Assembly (NCBI RefSeq): GCF_006442795.2
Contig: NZ_CP083956.1
Location: 434,001 to 498,000, forward strand
Origin: Mesorhizobium sp. B1-1-8
GTDB taxonomy: Bacteria > Pseudomonadota > Alphaproteobacteria > Rhizobiales > Rhizobiaceae
DNA: 64,000 nt
Direction: 5' to 3'
Of the stretch, positions 18,525-29,764 are shown in pieces (the first letter of the stretch is position 1; every line of letters begins with the position of its first letter). Both the position numbers and the translations under genes were made by a program. The notes under the pieces are model-generated. The model was not told where the DNA came from. It was given only the letters and a program-made list of their open reading frames with translations, and made no database searches.

Positions 18525-19571
18525 ATGCGGGCACTGGTGCTTGAGAAAAAAGGCGAACTGTCGCTGCGCGAGATCGCGCTGCCGCAAGACGTCGGACCTG
18601 ACGACGTCAGGATCGCCATCCACACGGTCGGCGTCTGCGGCAGCGACGTGCATTACTACACGCACGGCGCCATCGGCAGCTACATCGTGCGCCAGCCGAT
18701 GGTGCTCGGCCACGAGGCATCGGGAACGATCGTCGAGGTTGGTGCCAATGTCACGAATCTCAAGGTCGGCGATCGTGTCTGCATGGAGCCGGGCGTGCCT
18801 AACCTTTCGTCACGCGCGACTAAGCTCGGCATCTACAATGTGGACCCGGACGTCCGCTTCTGGGCAACGCCGCCGGTGCATGGGGTGCTCGCGCCCTACG
18901 CCATCCATCCGGCGGCCTTCACCTATAAGCTGCCGGATAATGTCTCCTTCGCCGAGGGCGCGATGGTCGAGCCCTTCGCCATCGGCATGCAGGCGGCAAC
19001 GCGCGCCCGCATCGTGCCCGGCGATGTCGCCGTCGTCGTCGGCTGCGGCCCGATCGGCATCATGATCGCCTTGGCCGCGCTGGCGGGCGGCTGCTCCAAA
19101 GTGCTGATCTCGGACTTCTCCGCGCCCAAGCTTGCGATCGCCGCCCAGTATCCCGGCATCGTGCCAGTCGATATCGGCAAGCAGTCGCTGGTCGACGCAG
19201 TGCGGGACGCGACCGACAGTTGGGGCGCCGACATCGTGTTTGAGGCGAGCGGCAATCCAAAAGCCTTCGCAGATCTGTTCGACACCGTTCGGCCGGGTGG
19301 CGCGGTGGTGCTGGTCGGGCTGCCTGTCGAGCCGGTCAGTCTCGACGTGCCGGCGGCGATCTCGAAGGAGGTGCGCATCGAGACCGTGTTCCGCTACGCC
19401 AACATCTTCGATCGCGCGCTGCAACTGATCGCTTCCGGCAAGGTCGATCTCAAGCCGCTGATCACCGGCACTTATGATTTCGGCGACAGCATCAAGGCCT
19501 TCGAGCGGGCGGCTCAGGGCAATCCGCAGGACGTCAAGCTGCAAATCCTGCTTACCGGCGAGAAGGGCTGA
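18525..19571 (+). CDS. Zn-dependent polyol dehydrogenase (xylitol/sorbitol type, MDR family)
   Basis: 348 residues. Catalytic-zinc ligands are C39 ([10 protein letters not shown]), H64 (LGHEASG) and a downstream glutamate. The nucleotide motif is [10 protein letters not shown] near residue 172. The segment typical of xylitol and L-iditol dehydrogenases ([21 protein letters not shown]) is present. It should oxidise the imported polyol to a ketose with NAD+. The structural-zinc cysteine cluster seen in many MDRs is replaced by [17 protein letters not shown]. The ATG at 18525 has GAGGA upstream; 18510 is the alternative. Confidence 0.88.
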   Translation: MRALVLEKKGELSLREIALPQDVGPDDVRIAIHTVGVCGSDVHYYTHGAIGSYIVRQPMVLGHEASGTIVEVGANVTNLKVGDRVCMEPGVPNLSSRATKLGIYNVDPDVRFWATPPVHGVLAPYAIHPAAFTYKLPDNVSFAEGAMVEPFAIGMQAATRARIVPGDVAVVVGCGPIGIMIALAALAGGCSKVLISDFSAPKLAIAAQYPGIVPVDIGKQSLVDAVRDATDSWGADIVFEASGNPKAFADLFDTVRPGGAVVLVGLPVEPVSLDVPAAISKEVRIETVFRYANIFDRALQLIASGKVDLKPLITGTYDFGDSIKAFERAAQGNPQDVKLQILLTGEKG

Positions 19572-19574
19572 CCG

Positions 19575-20660
19575 ATGTCCGCCATCACCTGCTCCCATGT
19601 CGACAAGGCCTATGGCGCCACGACCGTCATCCGCGATCTCAACCTCTCGATCGAGGAGCACGAATTCGTTGTGTTCCTCGGCCCGTCCGGCTGCGGCAAG
19701 TCTACGCTGCTGCGGATGCTGGCCGGGTTGGAGGACATCAGCGGCGGCGAGGTGTCGATCGGCGGCAAGGTGGTGAACGATCTCGACCCTGGCGACCGCG
19801 GCATTGCCATGGTGTTCCAGAACTACGCGCTTTATCCGCACATGACGATCTTCGACAACATCGCCTTCGGGCTGAGGCGGCAGAAGGTGCCGGCGACCGA
19901 AATCCGGAAGCGGGTCGAGACGGTTTCGAAGACGCTCGGGCTCGAGCCCTATCTCGGCCGCAAGCCGAGCGAGCTTTCTGGCGGCCAGCAGCAGCGCGTG
20001 GCGATCGCGCGCGCCATGATCAAGACACCCAAAGTGTTCCTGTTCGACGAGCCGCTGTCCAATCTCGATGCCAAGCTGCGCAACCATATGCGGGTCGAGA
20101 TCGCACGGCTGCACCAATCGCTGAAGACGACGACCGTCTATGTCACCCACGACCAGCTCGAGGCGATGACGCTGGCCGATCGCATCGTGCTGTTGAAGGA
20201 CGGCGTGATCGAGCAGATCGGCTCGCCGGCCGAGATCTATCGCCGGCCGGGCAATCTGTTCGTAGCAGGCTTCATCGGCACGCCGAACATGAATTTCATC
20301 GAGGTGACTGTGGGCGGGGCAGAGAACGGGTGGGCGCTGACCGGCGCCGGGACGGTTCTTTCGATCGAGGGCCGGGGATTCCATCTGCAGCATGGCGATC
20401 GCGCGGTGCTCGGCATTCGGCCTCCGGACCTGAAGACGGCAAGCACCGATGGAAATCGCACCCTGCTGCTGGGCACGGCCGACCTTATCGAGTTCCACGG
20501 CAATGATGCGCTGGTGACGTTCGGCTCCGGCGGCAAGGAGATCAGCGCGCTGGTGCCGGCCCGAGAATGCCCAGACCTGCGCGCGCCTGTCCGCTACACG
20601 TTCAACGAGAAAAGCATTCACCTGTTCGACGCAACGACGGGCATGTCGCTGCGCAAATAA
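19575..20660 (+). CDS. Sugar ABC transporter ATPase (MalK/UgpC family)
   Basis: 361 residues. Walker A is GPSGCGKST, the signature LSGGQQQR and Walker [17 protein letters not shown], followed by a C-terminal TOBE/regulatory domain from about residue 240. It starts 3 bp after the dehydrogenase stop and ends the operon. Its stop lies 4 bp from the stop of the convergent kinase gene, with no terminator visible between them. Confidence 0.93.
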   Translation: MSAITCSHVDKAYGATTVIRDLNLSIEEHEFVVFLGPSGCGKSTLLRMLAGLEDISGGEVSIGGKVVNDLDPGDRGIAMVFQNYALYPHMTIFDNIAFGLRRQKVPATEIRKRVETVSKTLGLEPYLGRKPSELSGGQQQRVAIARAMIKTPKVFLFDEPLSNLDAKLRNHMRVEIARLHQSLKTTTVYVTHDQLEAMTLADRIVLLKDGVIEQIGSPAEIYRRPGNLFVAGFIGTPNMNFIEVTVGGAENGWALTGAGTVLSIEGRGFHLQHGDRAVLGIRPPDLKTASTDGNRTLLLGTADLIEFHGNDALVTFGSGGKEISALVPARECPDLRAPVRYTFNEKSIHLFDATTGMSLRK

Positions 20661-20664
20661 CCGG

Positions 20665-22251
20665 CTAACTTATCGCGTCGAGCGCCTGCCGCTGGCGATG
20701 CATCTCAAGGAAAATCCGGTAATCGCGGTCGAACTTCGAGCTGGCGGCCGGGTTGGAGCGCCGTGTCTTGCCGCCTTGCTGCATGGCGACGCAGGCCGCG
20801 TTCAGGTCCGGAAACAGCCGGGCGGCGGTGGCCGCCACCATGCCGGTGCCGAGCAGCACCGCTTCGTCAGCCAGCGGCTCGATTACCGTGCAGCCGGTGG
20901 CGTCGGCATAAAGCTCCATCAGCAGCGGGTTCTTGGTGTGGCCGCCGGTGACGTGCAGCGTGTCGATCAGGTAGCCGTTCTCGTTCAGCGCCTCCAGCAC
21001 GTGGCGCACGCCGAGCGCGATGCCGACAGCGGTGCGCCAATAGAGCTTGCACAGGCTGTCGAAGGAGGAGTCGAGCGTCAGCCCGCTGACGACGCCGACG
21101 GCATGCGGATCGGCCAATGGCGAGCGGTTGCCGTGGAAATCTGGCAGCACATGCAGTCTTGCGGCGAGGCCGTCGCCTTCGGCGGCGCGCAACTCGGCGA
21201 CACGCTTGGCGATCCTGGCATGCATCGCCGCATCCGGCTCGCCGCCGGCGCCGTGCCAGCGGATGATGTGGTCGAGCAGCGCGCCGGTCGCCGACTGGCC
21301 GCCTTCCGACAGCCAGAGTCTTGGCAGCGCAGCGCCATAATATGGCCCCCAGACGCCGGCAAAGGGCTGCGGATCGGGCGACATTGCCATAACGCAGGAG
21401 GATGTGCCGGCGATCAGCGCCAGGTGCCGGCTGATGTTCTTCTCGTCGCCGGCAAAGCCGCCCAAAACACCGAGCGCGCCGGCATAGGCGTCGATGACGC
21501 CGGCGCCGACGCGGCATTTTTCCGTCAGGCCAAGCTCGGCCGCCGCCTGCGCGGTAAGCCTGCCGATATCGGCGCCGACCGGGCTCGCCTTTTCGGGAAG
21601 GTTGCCATGCTCGAACAGGTCGCCCAAGCCGACGAGCTCGAAGAAATCGCGCCGCCAGCTCGTCTCCTCATGCGCGAGATAGGTCCATTTCGCGGTCAGC
21701 GTGCATTGCGAGCGGGCGAGCGAGCCAGTCGCCTGCCAGGTCAGGAAATCGGTCAGGTCGAACAGATAGCCGGCTCTATTCCATGTCTTCGGCAGATGGC
21801 GCTTCAGCCACATCAGCTTCGGCGTCGCCATTTCCGGCGACATGACGCCGCCGATATAGTCGAGGACCGCATGGCCGCTGTCCGTGCATTCGTCGGCCTC
21901 GGCGATGGCGCGATGGTCGAGCCAGACGATGGTGTCCCAGCGCTTCTCGCCGGTGACCGAGACGCTGAGCTGGCCGCCCTGGCTGTCGCGCACGACCAGC
22001 GAGCAGGTGGCATCGAAGGAGATGCCGACGACATCCTCGGCAGCGACACCGGCCTTGTCGCGCGCGCCGCGCGCGGCGGCGCAGACCGCCGACCAGATAT
22101 CGCGCGAATCATGCTCGGCGTGATCGGCCTTGGGCTGGTGCATGGCGATCGGCCGCTCGGCGCGGCCGAGCAAGGTGCCGCGAGCGTCGAGAATGCCCGC
22201 GCGAGCGCTCCCGGTGCCGACATCGACCGCGCAAACGAAGCTGTTCGTCAA
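20665..22251 (-). CDS. FGGY-family pentulose kinase (ribulokinase/xylulokinase-like)
   Basis: 528 residues with the phosphate motifs AVDVGTGSARAGI at residue 8 and LIAGTSSCVMAMS near 275 and the adenosine motif GGHTKNPLLMELYADATG near 435. Length and the SFDATCSLVV segment fit the FGGY/D-ribulose kinase branch. It would phosphorylate the ketose made by the polyol dehydrogenases. The start codon is TTG at 22251, overlapping the HAD stop by four bases (TTGA). It is the last gene of the eight-gene polyol operon. Confidence 0.88.
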   Translation of the reverse strand: MTNSFVCAVDVGTGSARAGILDARGTLLGRAERPIAMHQPKADHAEHDSRDIWSAVCAAARGARDKAGVAAEDVVGISFDATCSLVVRDSQGGQLSVSVTGEKRWDTIVWLDHRAIAEADECTDSGHAVLDYIGGVMSPEMATPKLMWLKRHLPKTWNRAGYLFDLTDFLTWQATGSLARSQCTLTAKWTYLAHEETSWRRDFFELVGLGDLFEHGNLPEKASPVGADIGRLTAQAAAELGLTEKCRVGAGVIDAYAGALGVLGGFAGDEKNISRHLALIAGTSSCVMAMSPDPQPFAGVWGPYYGAALPRLWLSEGGQSATGALLDHIIRWHGAGGEPDAAMHARIAKRVAELRAAEGDGLAARLHVLPDFHGNRSPLADPHAVGVVSGLTLDSSFDSLCKLYWRTAVGIALGVRHVLEALNENGYLIDTLHVTGGHTKNPLLMELYADATGCTVIEPLADEAVLLGTGMVAATAARLFPDLNAACVAMQQGGKTRRSNPAASSKFDRDYRIFLEMHRQRQALDAIS

Positions 22252-22931
22252 GGTGCTCTTACTCTCGCTCCCAGGTCTGCAATCAGATCCGGCAATTGCA
22301 GCATGTCAGCGAATATAAAGTCCGGCTCACTCGACGCAAGCCGCGCTTTCAATGCGGGGTTGCCGGCATGCGAGCCGCCGGTGAAGGCAAAGACGCGCAT
22401 GTCCGCCGCACGGGCCGCGGCGATGCCGGCCGGACTGTCCTCGATGACCAGGCATTGGCGCGGATTTGCCCGCATGGCGGCGGCGGCGTGGAGGAACAGG
22501 TCAGGCGCCGGCTTGCCGCGCATGACCATGGTGGCGCTGAACAGATGCGGCTCCATAAGCCCGAGCAGCCCGGTGACGTCGAGCGCGTAGCGGATGCGTT
22601 CCAGCGTGCCGGAGGAAGCGACGCAAAAGGGCAGGCCGAGCTTCGGCAGCATCTCCTGGACACCGGGGATCGGCTTCAGCTCCTCGCGGAATTTGCGCAT
22701 CAAATCGACGCGCATGGCGGTCAGATGCCGGTCGCTGATCTCGATGCCGAAGTCGCGGCCGAGGATCTCACGCACACTCTTCATGCTCCTGCCGAGGAAA
22801 TGCTCGTAGGCGGCGTCTTCGCTCAGCGCACCGCCGGCGAGCTCGATCATGCCGAGCAGCGCCGAGACCGACAGCGCCTCGCTGTCGACCAGCACGCCGT
22901 CACAGTCGAAGATGACCAGTTCGGGCGTCAT
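22248..22931 (-). CDS. HAD-superfamily phosphatase/phosphoglucomutase-like (subfamily IA)
   Basis: 227 residues with HAD motif I DCDGVLVDS near residue 9, motif II VASSGT, motif III lysine in RGKPAPDLF and motif IV VIEDSPAGIAAA. The cap sits between residues 17 and 85. Its place between mannitol dehydrogenase and the pentulose kinase points to a sugar-phosphate substrate, either as a detoxifying phosphatase or a mutase. This role is inferred from context. Confidence 0.88.
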   Translation of the reverse strand: MTPELVIFDCDGVLVDSEALSVSALLGMIELAGGALSEDAAYEHFLGRSMKSVREILGRDFGIEISDRHLTAMRVDLMRKFREELKPIPGVQEMLPKLGLPFCVASSGTLERIRYALDVTGLLGLMEPHLFSATMVMRGKPAPDLFLHAAAAMRANPRQCLVIEDSPAGIAAARAADMRVFAFTGGSHAGNPALKARLASSEPDFIFADMLQLPDLIADLGARVRAP

Positions 22932-22952
22932 CGCTGCTGCTTCCAGCGGGCT

Positions 22953-24431
<1,479 letters not shown>

Positions 24432-24493
24432 CTGCTTTACCCTTTGGCCGAAAGCTGGCCCGACAATTCCGGCGCCGCCGGTGCTTCGGGAGA

Positions 24494-24533
24494 GTGAGGG
24501 GCTGCACCTGATTTTCAGTGTGCTGCCCCTCAC
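24494..24533 (-). other. Stem-loop between smoS and mtlK
   Basis: GTGAGGGGCTGCAC (24494) pairs with GTGCTGCCCCTCAC (24520) with one mismatch. A second GGCGCG/CGCGCC pair follows near 24541-24573. It lies in the 163-bp gap, the largest inside the polyol operon, and probably tunes mtlK expression relative to upstream genes. Confidence 0.55.
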
Positions 24534-24594
24534 CTGCCCCGCGGCGCGTTCTCCCCGGAGGAAGGGAGACGCGCCTCCCCTCAACTCGCCCCCG

Positions 24595-25365
24595 TCAGCT
24601 CATCCATTGGCCGCCATCGACATTGTAGGTCTGGGCGACAATGTATTCGGCCTCGTCGCTGGCGAGAAACACGGCCATGCCGGTGAGGTCCTCGGCCCTG
24701 CCCATGCGGCCATAGGGCACGCTTTCGCCGACCAGCCTTTTCTTTTCACCCTTCGGCCGGTTTTCGTATTTGGCGAACATCGCATCGACATGATCCCAAT
24801 GCTCGCCGTCGACGACTCCGGGTGCGATGGCGTTGACGTTGATGCGGTGCTTGATCAAATCCAGCCCGGCCGATTGCGTCAGCGAAATGACGGCCGCTTT
24901 GGTGGCGCAGTAGACGGCGACCAGCGGCTCGCCGCGCCGGCCGGCCTGGCTTGCCATGTTGATGATCCTGCCACCCCGGCCAGCGGCGATCATCGAGCGG
25001 GCAGCCGCCTGCAGCATGAACAGCGTGCCCGCGACATTGACCGAAAACAGCCTGTCGTAGCTCGCCTTGCTGATCTCGACGATCGGCGCCAAATCGAAAA
25101 GCGCGGCGTTGTTGATCAGGATATCAAGGCCGCCGGTTTTCGCCTCGACCGCCTTCACCGCCACCGCGATCGAGGACTGATCGGTGACGTCGAGCTTGAC
25201 CGCATGGGCGGCCGGACCGATCGCCTTGGCGGTGGCTTGCGCCGCTTCGAGGTTGATGTCGGCGATCGCCACCGTCGCCCCTTCGCGCGCATAGGCCTCG
25301 GCGAAGGCCCTGCCGATGCCGCGCGCCGATCCGGTGATCAGCGCCGATTTGCCTTTCAGCCTCAC
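24595..25365 (-). CDS. smoS: Sorbitol (L-iditol 2-) dehydrogenase, SDR family
   Basis: 256 residues with the SDR cofactor motif TGSARGIG at 11-18 and catalytic S139, Y152 and K156 (YCATK). The C-terminal [10 protein letters not shown] matches the sorbitol dehydrogenase SmoS pattern. It oxidises sorbitol to fructose and galactitol to tagatose in characterised relatives. The GTG start overlaps the smoK stop (GTGA). Confidence 0.9.
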   Translation of the reverse strand: MRLKGKSALITGSARGIGRAFAEAYAREGATVAIADINLEAAQATAKAIGPAAHAVKLDVTDQSSIAVAVKAVEAKTGGLDILINNAALFDLAPIVEISKASYDRLFSVNVAGTLFMLQAAARSMIAAGRGGRIINMASQAGRRGEPLVAVYCATKAAVISLTQSAGLDLIKHRINVNAIAPGVVDGEHWDHVDAMFAKYENRPKGEKKRLVGESVPYGRMGRAEDLTGMAVFLASDEAEYIVAQTYNVDGGQWMS

Positions 25366-26366
25366 TGCGCCATCGCCTTGCCGTCGGCGCCGAAGCGATG
25401 CAGCTTGGCCTTGTCCGGCGTCAGGTAGATGGTGTCGCCATGCTGGACGGCGAGCTCGCCGTCGGCGCGCACGGTCAGCGGACCGACGCCGTCGGCCTGG
25501 ACGTGCAGGAAAGTGTCGGAGCCGAGATGCTCGGCGACGCCGACGGTTGCCTTCCAGTCGCCCGCGGTGGTCGAGATCAGCATGTGCTCGGGCCGGATGC
25601 CGACCGTCTTGGCGCCGTATTTGGCTGCCGGCGCGCCTTCGATCAGGTTCATCTTGGGCGAGCCGATGAAACCGGCGACGAACAGGTTCCTCGGCGTCTT
25701 GTAAAGCTCCATCGGCGAGCCGACCTGCTCGATGTTGCCGGCGTTGAGGACGACGATCTTGTCGGCCATGGTCATCGCCTCGACCTGGTCGTGGGTGACG
25801 TAGATCATCGTCGTATTCAGCTGTTGGTGAAGCTCGCTGATCTCGAGGCGCATGGTGCCGCGCAAGGCCGCGTCGAGATTGGACAGCGGCTCGTCGAACA
25901 GAAAGGCCGAAGGCTGGCGAACGATGGCGCGGCCGATGGCGACGCGCTGGCGCTGGCCGCCGGAGAGCTGGCCGGGACGGCGCTCGAGGTAGTTGGTGAG
26001 GTTCAGGATGCGCGCGGCGTCCTTCACCTTCTTGTCGATGGTCGCCTGATCCTCGCCCGCCATCTTCAGCGGAAAGGCGATGTTCTTGGCTACCGTCATA
26101 TGCGGATAGAGCGCGTAGGACTGGAACACCATGGCAAGCTTGCGCTTGGCCGGGGCTTCGCCGGTGACGTCGCGACCGTCAATGTTGATGGTGCCGCCGC
26201 TGGTGTCCTCCAGTCCGGCGATCAGGCGCAGCAGCGTGGACTTGCCGCAACCGGACGGGCCGACGAACACCACGAACTCGCCGTCCTCGATGACGAGGTC
26301 GATGTTCGGAATGATTGTCGTCGACCCGAAGGACTTGGAGACGTTCTTGAGCGTGATGTTTCCCAT
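25362..26366 (-). CDS. smoK: Polyol ABC transporter ATPase
   Basis: 334-residue MalK-type ATPase with Walker [10 protein letters not shown], signature LSGGQRQR, Walker [17 protein letters not shown] and a C-terminal TOBE domain. It energises SmoFG. Gene order SBP, permease, permease, ATPase, smoS, mtlK matches the sorbitol/mannitol operon known from Rhodobacter sphaeroides. Confidence 0.92.
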   Translation of the reverse strand: MGNITLKNVSKSFGSTTIIPNIDLVIEDGEFVVFVGPSGCGKSTLLRLIAGLEDTSGGTINIDGRDVTGEAPAKRKLAMVFQSYALYPHMTVAKNIAFPLKMAGEDQATIDKKVKDAARILNLTNYLERRPGQLSGGQRQRVAIGRAIVRQPSAFLFDEPLSNLDAALRGTMRLEISELHQQLNTTMIYVTHDQVEAMTMADKIVVLNAGNIEQVGSPMELYKTPRNLFVAGFIGSPKMNLIEGAPAAKYGAKTVGIRPEHMLISTTAGDWKATVGVAEHLGSDTFLHVQADGVGPLTVRADGELAVQHGDTIYLTPDKAKLHRFGADGKAMAQ

Positions 26367-26414
26367 GGTTTCCTCCCCGGGGTATTTTTCGTCGTCCGCC
26401 GCTAGGCAGGGCTG

Positions 26415-27239
26415 TTACTTCACGGCACCAAAGGTCAGGCCGCGCACCAGCTGTTTCTGGCTGAACCAGCCCATGATCAGGATCGGCGCGATCGCCAGCG
26501 TCGAGGCGGCCGAAAGCTTGGCCCAGAACAGGCCTTGCGGACTGGAGAAGGAGCTGATGAAGGCGGTGAGCGGCGCGGCGTTGGTGGTGGTCAGCCGGAT
26601 CGTCCAGAACGCCTCGTTCCAGGCCAGGATGATGTTCAACAGCATGGTCGAGGCGATGCCCGGCACGGCCATCGGCGTCAGCACGTAGATGATCTCGTTC
26701 CACAGCGAGGCGCCGTCCATGCGCGCCGCTTCGAGGATCTCGCCCGGGATTTCGCGGAAATAGGTGTAGAGCATCCAGACTACGATCGGCAGATTGATCA
26801 GCATCAGCATAACGGTGAGGCCGATGCGGCTGTCGAGCAGGCCGGTGTTGCGGAAGATCAGGTAGATCGGGAACAGCACCGCGACCGCCGGCATCATCTT
26901 GGTGGAGAGCATCCACATCAGGACGTCCTTGGTGCGCTTGGACGGCGAAAACGCCATCGACCATGCCGCCGGGATGGCGACCAAGAGGGCGATGATCGTC
27001 GAGCCCACCGACAGGATCACCGAATTCAGGAAGAACTTGAAATAGCCGTTCTGCGCCTGGACCTCGGAATAGCTTTCCATGGTGCCTGACGGGATCAGGT
27101 TGAAGCCCTGGATCGCCTCCTGCTCCGACTTGAACGAGGTGATGATCGTGTAGAGGATCGGGAAGAAGATCAGAAAGGCGACGATCCAAGCCGCGGCCGT
27201 GGCGATCGTCTTGTGCTGGGTGGTGACTGCGCGGGCCAT
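26415..27239 (-). CDS. smoG: Polyol ABC transporter permease (MalG type)
   Basis: 274 residues, six spans. The EAA loop is EAARMDGASLWNEIIYVLTPMA near residue 178. It starts 11 bp after the smoF stop. It forms the channel with SmoF. Confidence 0.92.
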   Translation of the reverse strand: MARAVTTQHKTIATAAAWIVAFLIFFPILYTIITSFKSEQEAIQGFNLIPSGTMESYSEVQAQNGYFKFFLNSVILSVGSTIIALLVAIPAAWSMAFSPSKRTKDVLMWMLSTKMMPAVAVLFPIYLIFRNTGLLDSRIGLTVMLMLINLPIVVWMLYTYFREIPGEILEAARMDGASLWNEIIYVLTPMAVPGIASTMLLNIILAWNEAFWTIRLTTTNAAPLTAFISSFSSPQGLFWAKLSAASTLAIAPILIMGWFSQKQLVRGLTFGAVK

Positions 27240-27250
27240 CTTACCCTCCC

Positions 27251-28123
27251 TTACCTGTCGAGGTTCTTGCCGACGGCGCGCATGGCGAAGAAGGCAACGA
27301 TGTTGGCGAGAATGACGGCGATGACACCGCCGGCGGATGCCTGGCCGATTTTGAACTCAAGCAATGCCTTCTGGTAGACGAGGAAAGGCAGGTTGGTGGA
27401 GGCGTAGCCGGGGCCGCCATTGGTGGTAACCAGGATCTCGGCATAGACCGAAAGCAGGAAAATCGTCTGGATCAGGATGACGACGGTGATCGCCCGCGAC
27501 ATGTGCGGCAGCGTCAGATACCAGAATCGGCTGAGGAAGCCGGCGCCATCCATCTCGGCCGCTTCCTTCTGCTCGCCGTCGAGCGACTGCAACGACGTCA
27601 ACAGGATCAGCGTCGCGAAGGGCAGCCATTGCCAGGCGACAATGATGATAATTGCGGTGAGGGGATGCTGGCCGAACCAATCGATCGGCTGCAGGCCGAA
27701 GAAGCGCGCAATGTCGGCGAAGACGCCGTATTGCGGGTGCATGATCATGTTCTTCCAGACAAGGGCGGCCACCGGCGGCATGACGAAGAACGGCGAAATC
27801 ACCAGAATGCGAACGATGCCCTGGCCCCACATCGGCTGATCGATGAGCAGCGCGAGAAGAATGCCGCCAACCACGGTGATCACAAGCACGCTGACGACGA
27901 TGGTGAGCGTGTTGAGGATCGAATACAGGAAGGCCGGGTTCGAATAGAAAAGCTTGTAATTTGCGAACCAGACGAAGCCGTCACGGATCGGATTCAGCGG
28001 GTTGTACTGGAGCAACGAAAACCAGATCGTAAAGGCCAGCGGGACGATCATCCAGACGAACAGCAGCACCACGGAAGGCGCCAACATGAAACGCGCAAGC
28101 GAACGGGTTTGCTGAGTAGCCAT
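27251..28123 (-). CDS. smoF: Polyol ABC transporter permease (MalF type)
   Basis: 290 residues, six spans, with an EAA loop KEAAEMDGAGFLSRFWYLTLP near residue 190. The conserved TNGGPGYASTNLPFLVYQKA segment is typical of the sorbitol/mannitol permease branch. The 121-bp gap to smoE contains a stem-loop. Confidence 0.92.
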   Translation of the reverse strand: MATQQTRSLARFMLAPSVVLLFVWMIVPLAFTIWFSLLQYNPLNPIRDGFVWFANYKLFYSNPAFLYSILNTLTIVVSVLVITVVGGILLALLIDQPMWGQGIVRILVISPFFVMPPVAALVWKNMIMHPQYGVFADIARFFGLQPIDWFGQHPLTAIIIIVAWQWLPFATLILLTSLQSLDGEQKEAAEMDGAGFLSRFWYLTLPHMSRAITVVILIQTIFLLSVYAEILVTTNGGPGYASTNLPFLVYQKALLEFKIGQASAGGVIAVILANIVAFFAMRAVGKNLDR

Positions 28124-28170
28124 GACGGTACCCTTCGACGGTCAGCGAATGTTTCTTCAGAGGTGAAAGA

Positions 28171-28198
28171 GGCCGCCCGAACTGGGTTTCGGACGGCC
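28171..28198 (-). other. Stem-loop between smoE and smoF
   Basis: GGCCGCCCGAA pairs with TTCGGACGGCC (one mismatch) around a 6-base loop, about 50 bp downstream of... the smoF start side and 47 bp from the smoE stop. Placement mirrors the stem-loop at 16720-16774 in the other polyol operon. Confidence 0.65.
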
Positions 28199-28244
28199 CT
28201 GGCCGGTCATGATGCGCTACCGGCTCTCGGCACCGGGAGGAGCC

Positions 28245-29555
28245 TTACTTGATATAGCCACCTTCGGTCATCGCCGCGGTCGCGGCGTCCTGGGCCTGCT
28301 TCAGCGCGTCGTCGACGCTCGACTGGCCGGCGAGGGCGGCCGAGAAGAGCTGGCCGACGGTGGTGCCGAGGCCCTGGAATTCAGGAATGGCGACGAACTG
28401 CACGCCGACATAGGGCACCGGCTTGACGGTCGGATGCGTGGGATCGGCGGCGTTGATGGAGTCCAGCGTCATCTTGGCGAAGGGTGCTGCCTTCTGGTAC
28501 TCCGGATTGGCGTAGAGCGAGGAGCGCGTGCCCGGAGGAACGTTGGCCCAGCCTTCTTTCGAAGCGACGAGCTCGGCATAGTGCTTGCTGGTCGCCCAGG
28601 AGACGAACTTCTCGGCGGCGTCGGCCTTCTGCGTGCCGGCCGGAATGGCCAGCGACCACGCCCACAGCCAGTTGCCGCGCTTGCCCAGGCCCTTGTCGGG
28701 CGCCAGTGCGTAGCCGACCTTGTCGGCGACCTTCGAGCTCTTCGGATCGGAGACGAAGGAGGCGGCGACGGTCGCGTCGATCCACATGCCGCACTTGCCC
28801 TGCTGGAACAGCGCCAGGTTTTCGTTGAAGCCGTTGGAGGAAGCGCCTTCCGGCCCGTCGGCCTTCATCAGGTCGACATAGAATTGCAGCGTGTTCTTCC
28901 ATTCCGGCTGGTCGAACTGCGGCTTCCAGTTCTCGTCGAACCAGCGGGCGCCGAAGGAATTCGACATGGCGGTGAGGAAGGCCATGTTTTCGCCCCAGCC
29001 GGCCTTGCCGCGCAGGCACACGCCGTTCACGCCGTTGGCGCGGTCGGTCATCTTGTCGGCGGCCTGCTTGATGAAGTCCCAAGTCGGCGCGTCGGGCATC
29101 TTCAAGCCCGCCTTCTCCATCAGGTCCTTGCGATACATGACGAAGGAGCTTTCGCCGTAGAAGGGCGCGGCATACAGCTTGCCGTCGACCGAGAGGCCGC
29201 CGGCGATGGCCGGGATGATGTCCTTGGCGTCATAGTCTTCGCCGAGCTTGTCGAGCGGCAGCAGCCAGCTCTGCTTGGCCCAGATCGGAACCTCGTAGGT
29301 GCCGATGGTCATGACGTCGTATTGGCCGCCCTTGGTGGCGATGTCGGTGGTGACGCGCTCGCGCAGCACGTTCTCCTCGAGCGTGACCCAATTCAGCTGG
29401 ATGTCGGGGTTAGCCTTGGTGAAGTCGTCGGTCAGCTTCTGCATGCGGACCATATCGCCATTGTTGACGGTGGCGATGGTGATGGATTCGGCATGCGCGG
29501 CGAAAGCGAAAGCGCTGGCCGACAACAGGCCCAGTGTGAGCGTGCGAAGTTTCAT
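28245..29555 (-). CDS. smoE: Sorbitol/mannitol ABC transporter binding protein
   Basis: 436 residues with a Sec signal peptide (cleavage after AFAFAAHA, residue 20) and an SBP_bac_1 fold. The segment GQYDVMTIGTYEVPIWAKQSWL is characteristic of polyol binders. GGGAGG lies upstream of the ATG at 29555; an in-frame start at 29612 would overlap the operator. First gene of the operon, with a TTGACA -35 box and a palindromic operator upstream. Confidence 0.92.
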   Translation of the reverse strand: MKLRTLTLGLLSASAFAFAAHAESITIATVNNGDMVRMQKLTDDFTKANPDIQLNWVTLEENVLRERVTTDIATKGGQYDVMTIGTYEVPIWAKQSWLLPLDKLGEDYDAKDIIPAIAGGLSVDGKLYAAPFYGESSFVMYRKDLMEKAGLKMPDAPTWDFIKQAADKMTDRANGVNGVCLRGKAGWGENMAFLTAMSNSFGARWFDENWKPQFDQPEWKNTLQFYVDLMKADGPEGASSNGFNENLALFQQGKCGMWIDATVAASFVSDPKSSKVADKVGYALAPDKGLGKRGNWLWAWSLAIPAGTQKADAAEKFVSWATSKHYAELVASKEGWANVPPGTRSSLYANPEYQKAAPFAKMTLDSINAADPTHPTVKPVPYVGVQFVAIPEFQGLGTTVGQLFSAALAGQSSVDDALKQAQDAATAAMTEGGYIK

Positions 29556-29597
29556 CAAATTCCTCCCATAAACCAAGATGAGCATTTGCCTTGGCTT

Positions 29598-29631
29598 TGA
29601 GCAATTACTCACCTAACATTAATTATGTCAA
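29598..29631 (-). promoter_or_regulatory. smoE promoter with SorC-type operator
   Basis: TTGACA (29631-29626) is followed 18 bp downstream by TAATTG, a plausible -10 box. The -10 lies inside a near-perfect palindrome, TGAGCAATTACTCA at 29598-29611. A bound regulator there would block RNA polymerase. The same GAGCAATT core occurs upstream of the SorC-family regulator gene at 32028. Confidence 0.6.
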
Positions 29632-29764
29632 GCAGGAATCGATGCTGCAGCGCAGCACGCCATGAATGCCGGCGGCTAACCTGCGCATTGAAATTGCGTC
29701 GACTAAGCACAGCCGTGCCGAGTGCCAGATGAGGGAACAGAAAGGTCTCGGGCAGACCGAACCT

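Noticed and set aside
18810..20621. 603-codon minus-strand frame opposite the polyol dehydrogenase and ATPase
   Set aside because: Shadow of strongly conserved genes.
20698..22590. 630-codon plus-strand frame opposite the pentulose kinase
   Set aside because: Shadow frame with no domain, covering a complete FGGY kinase on the other strand.
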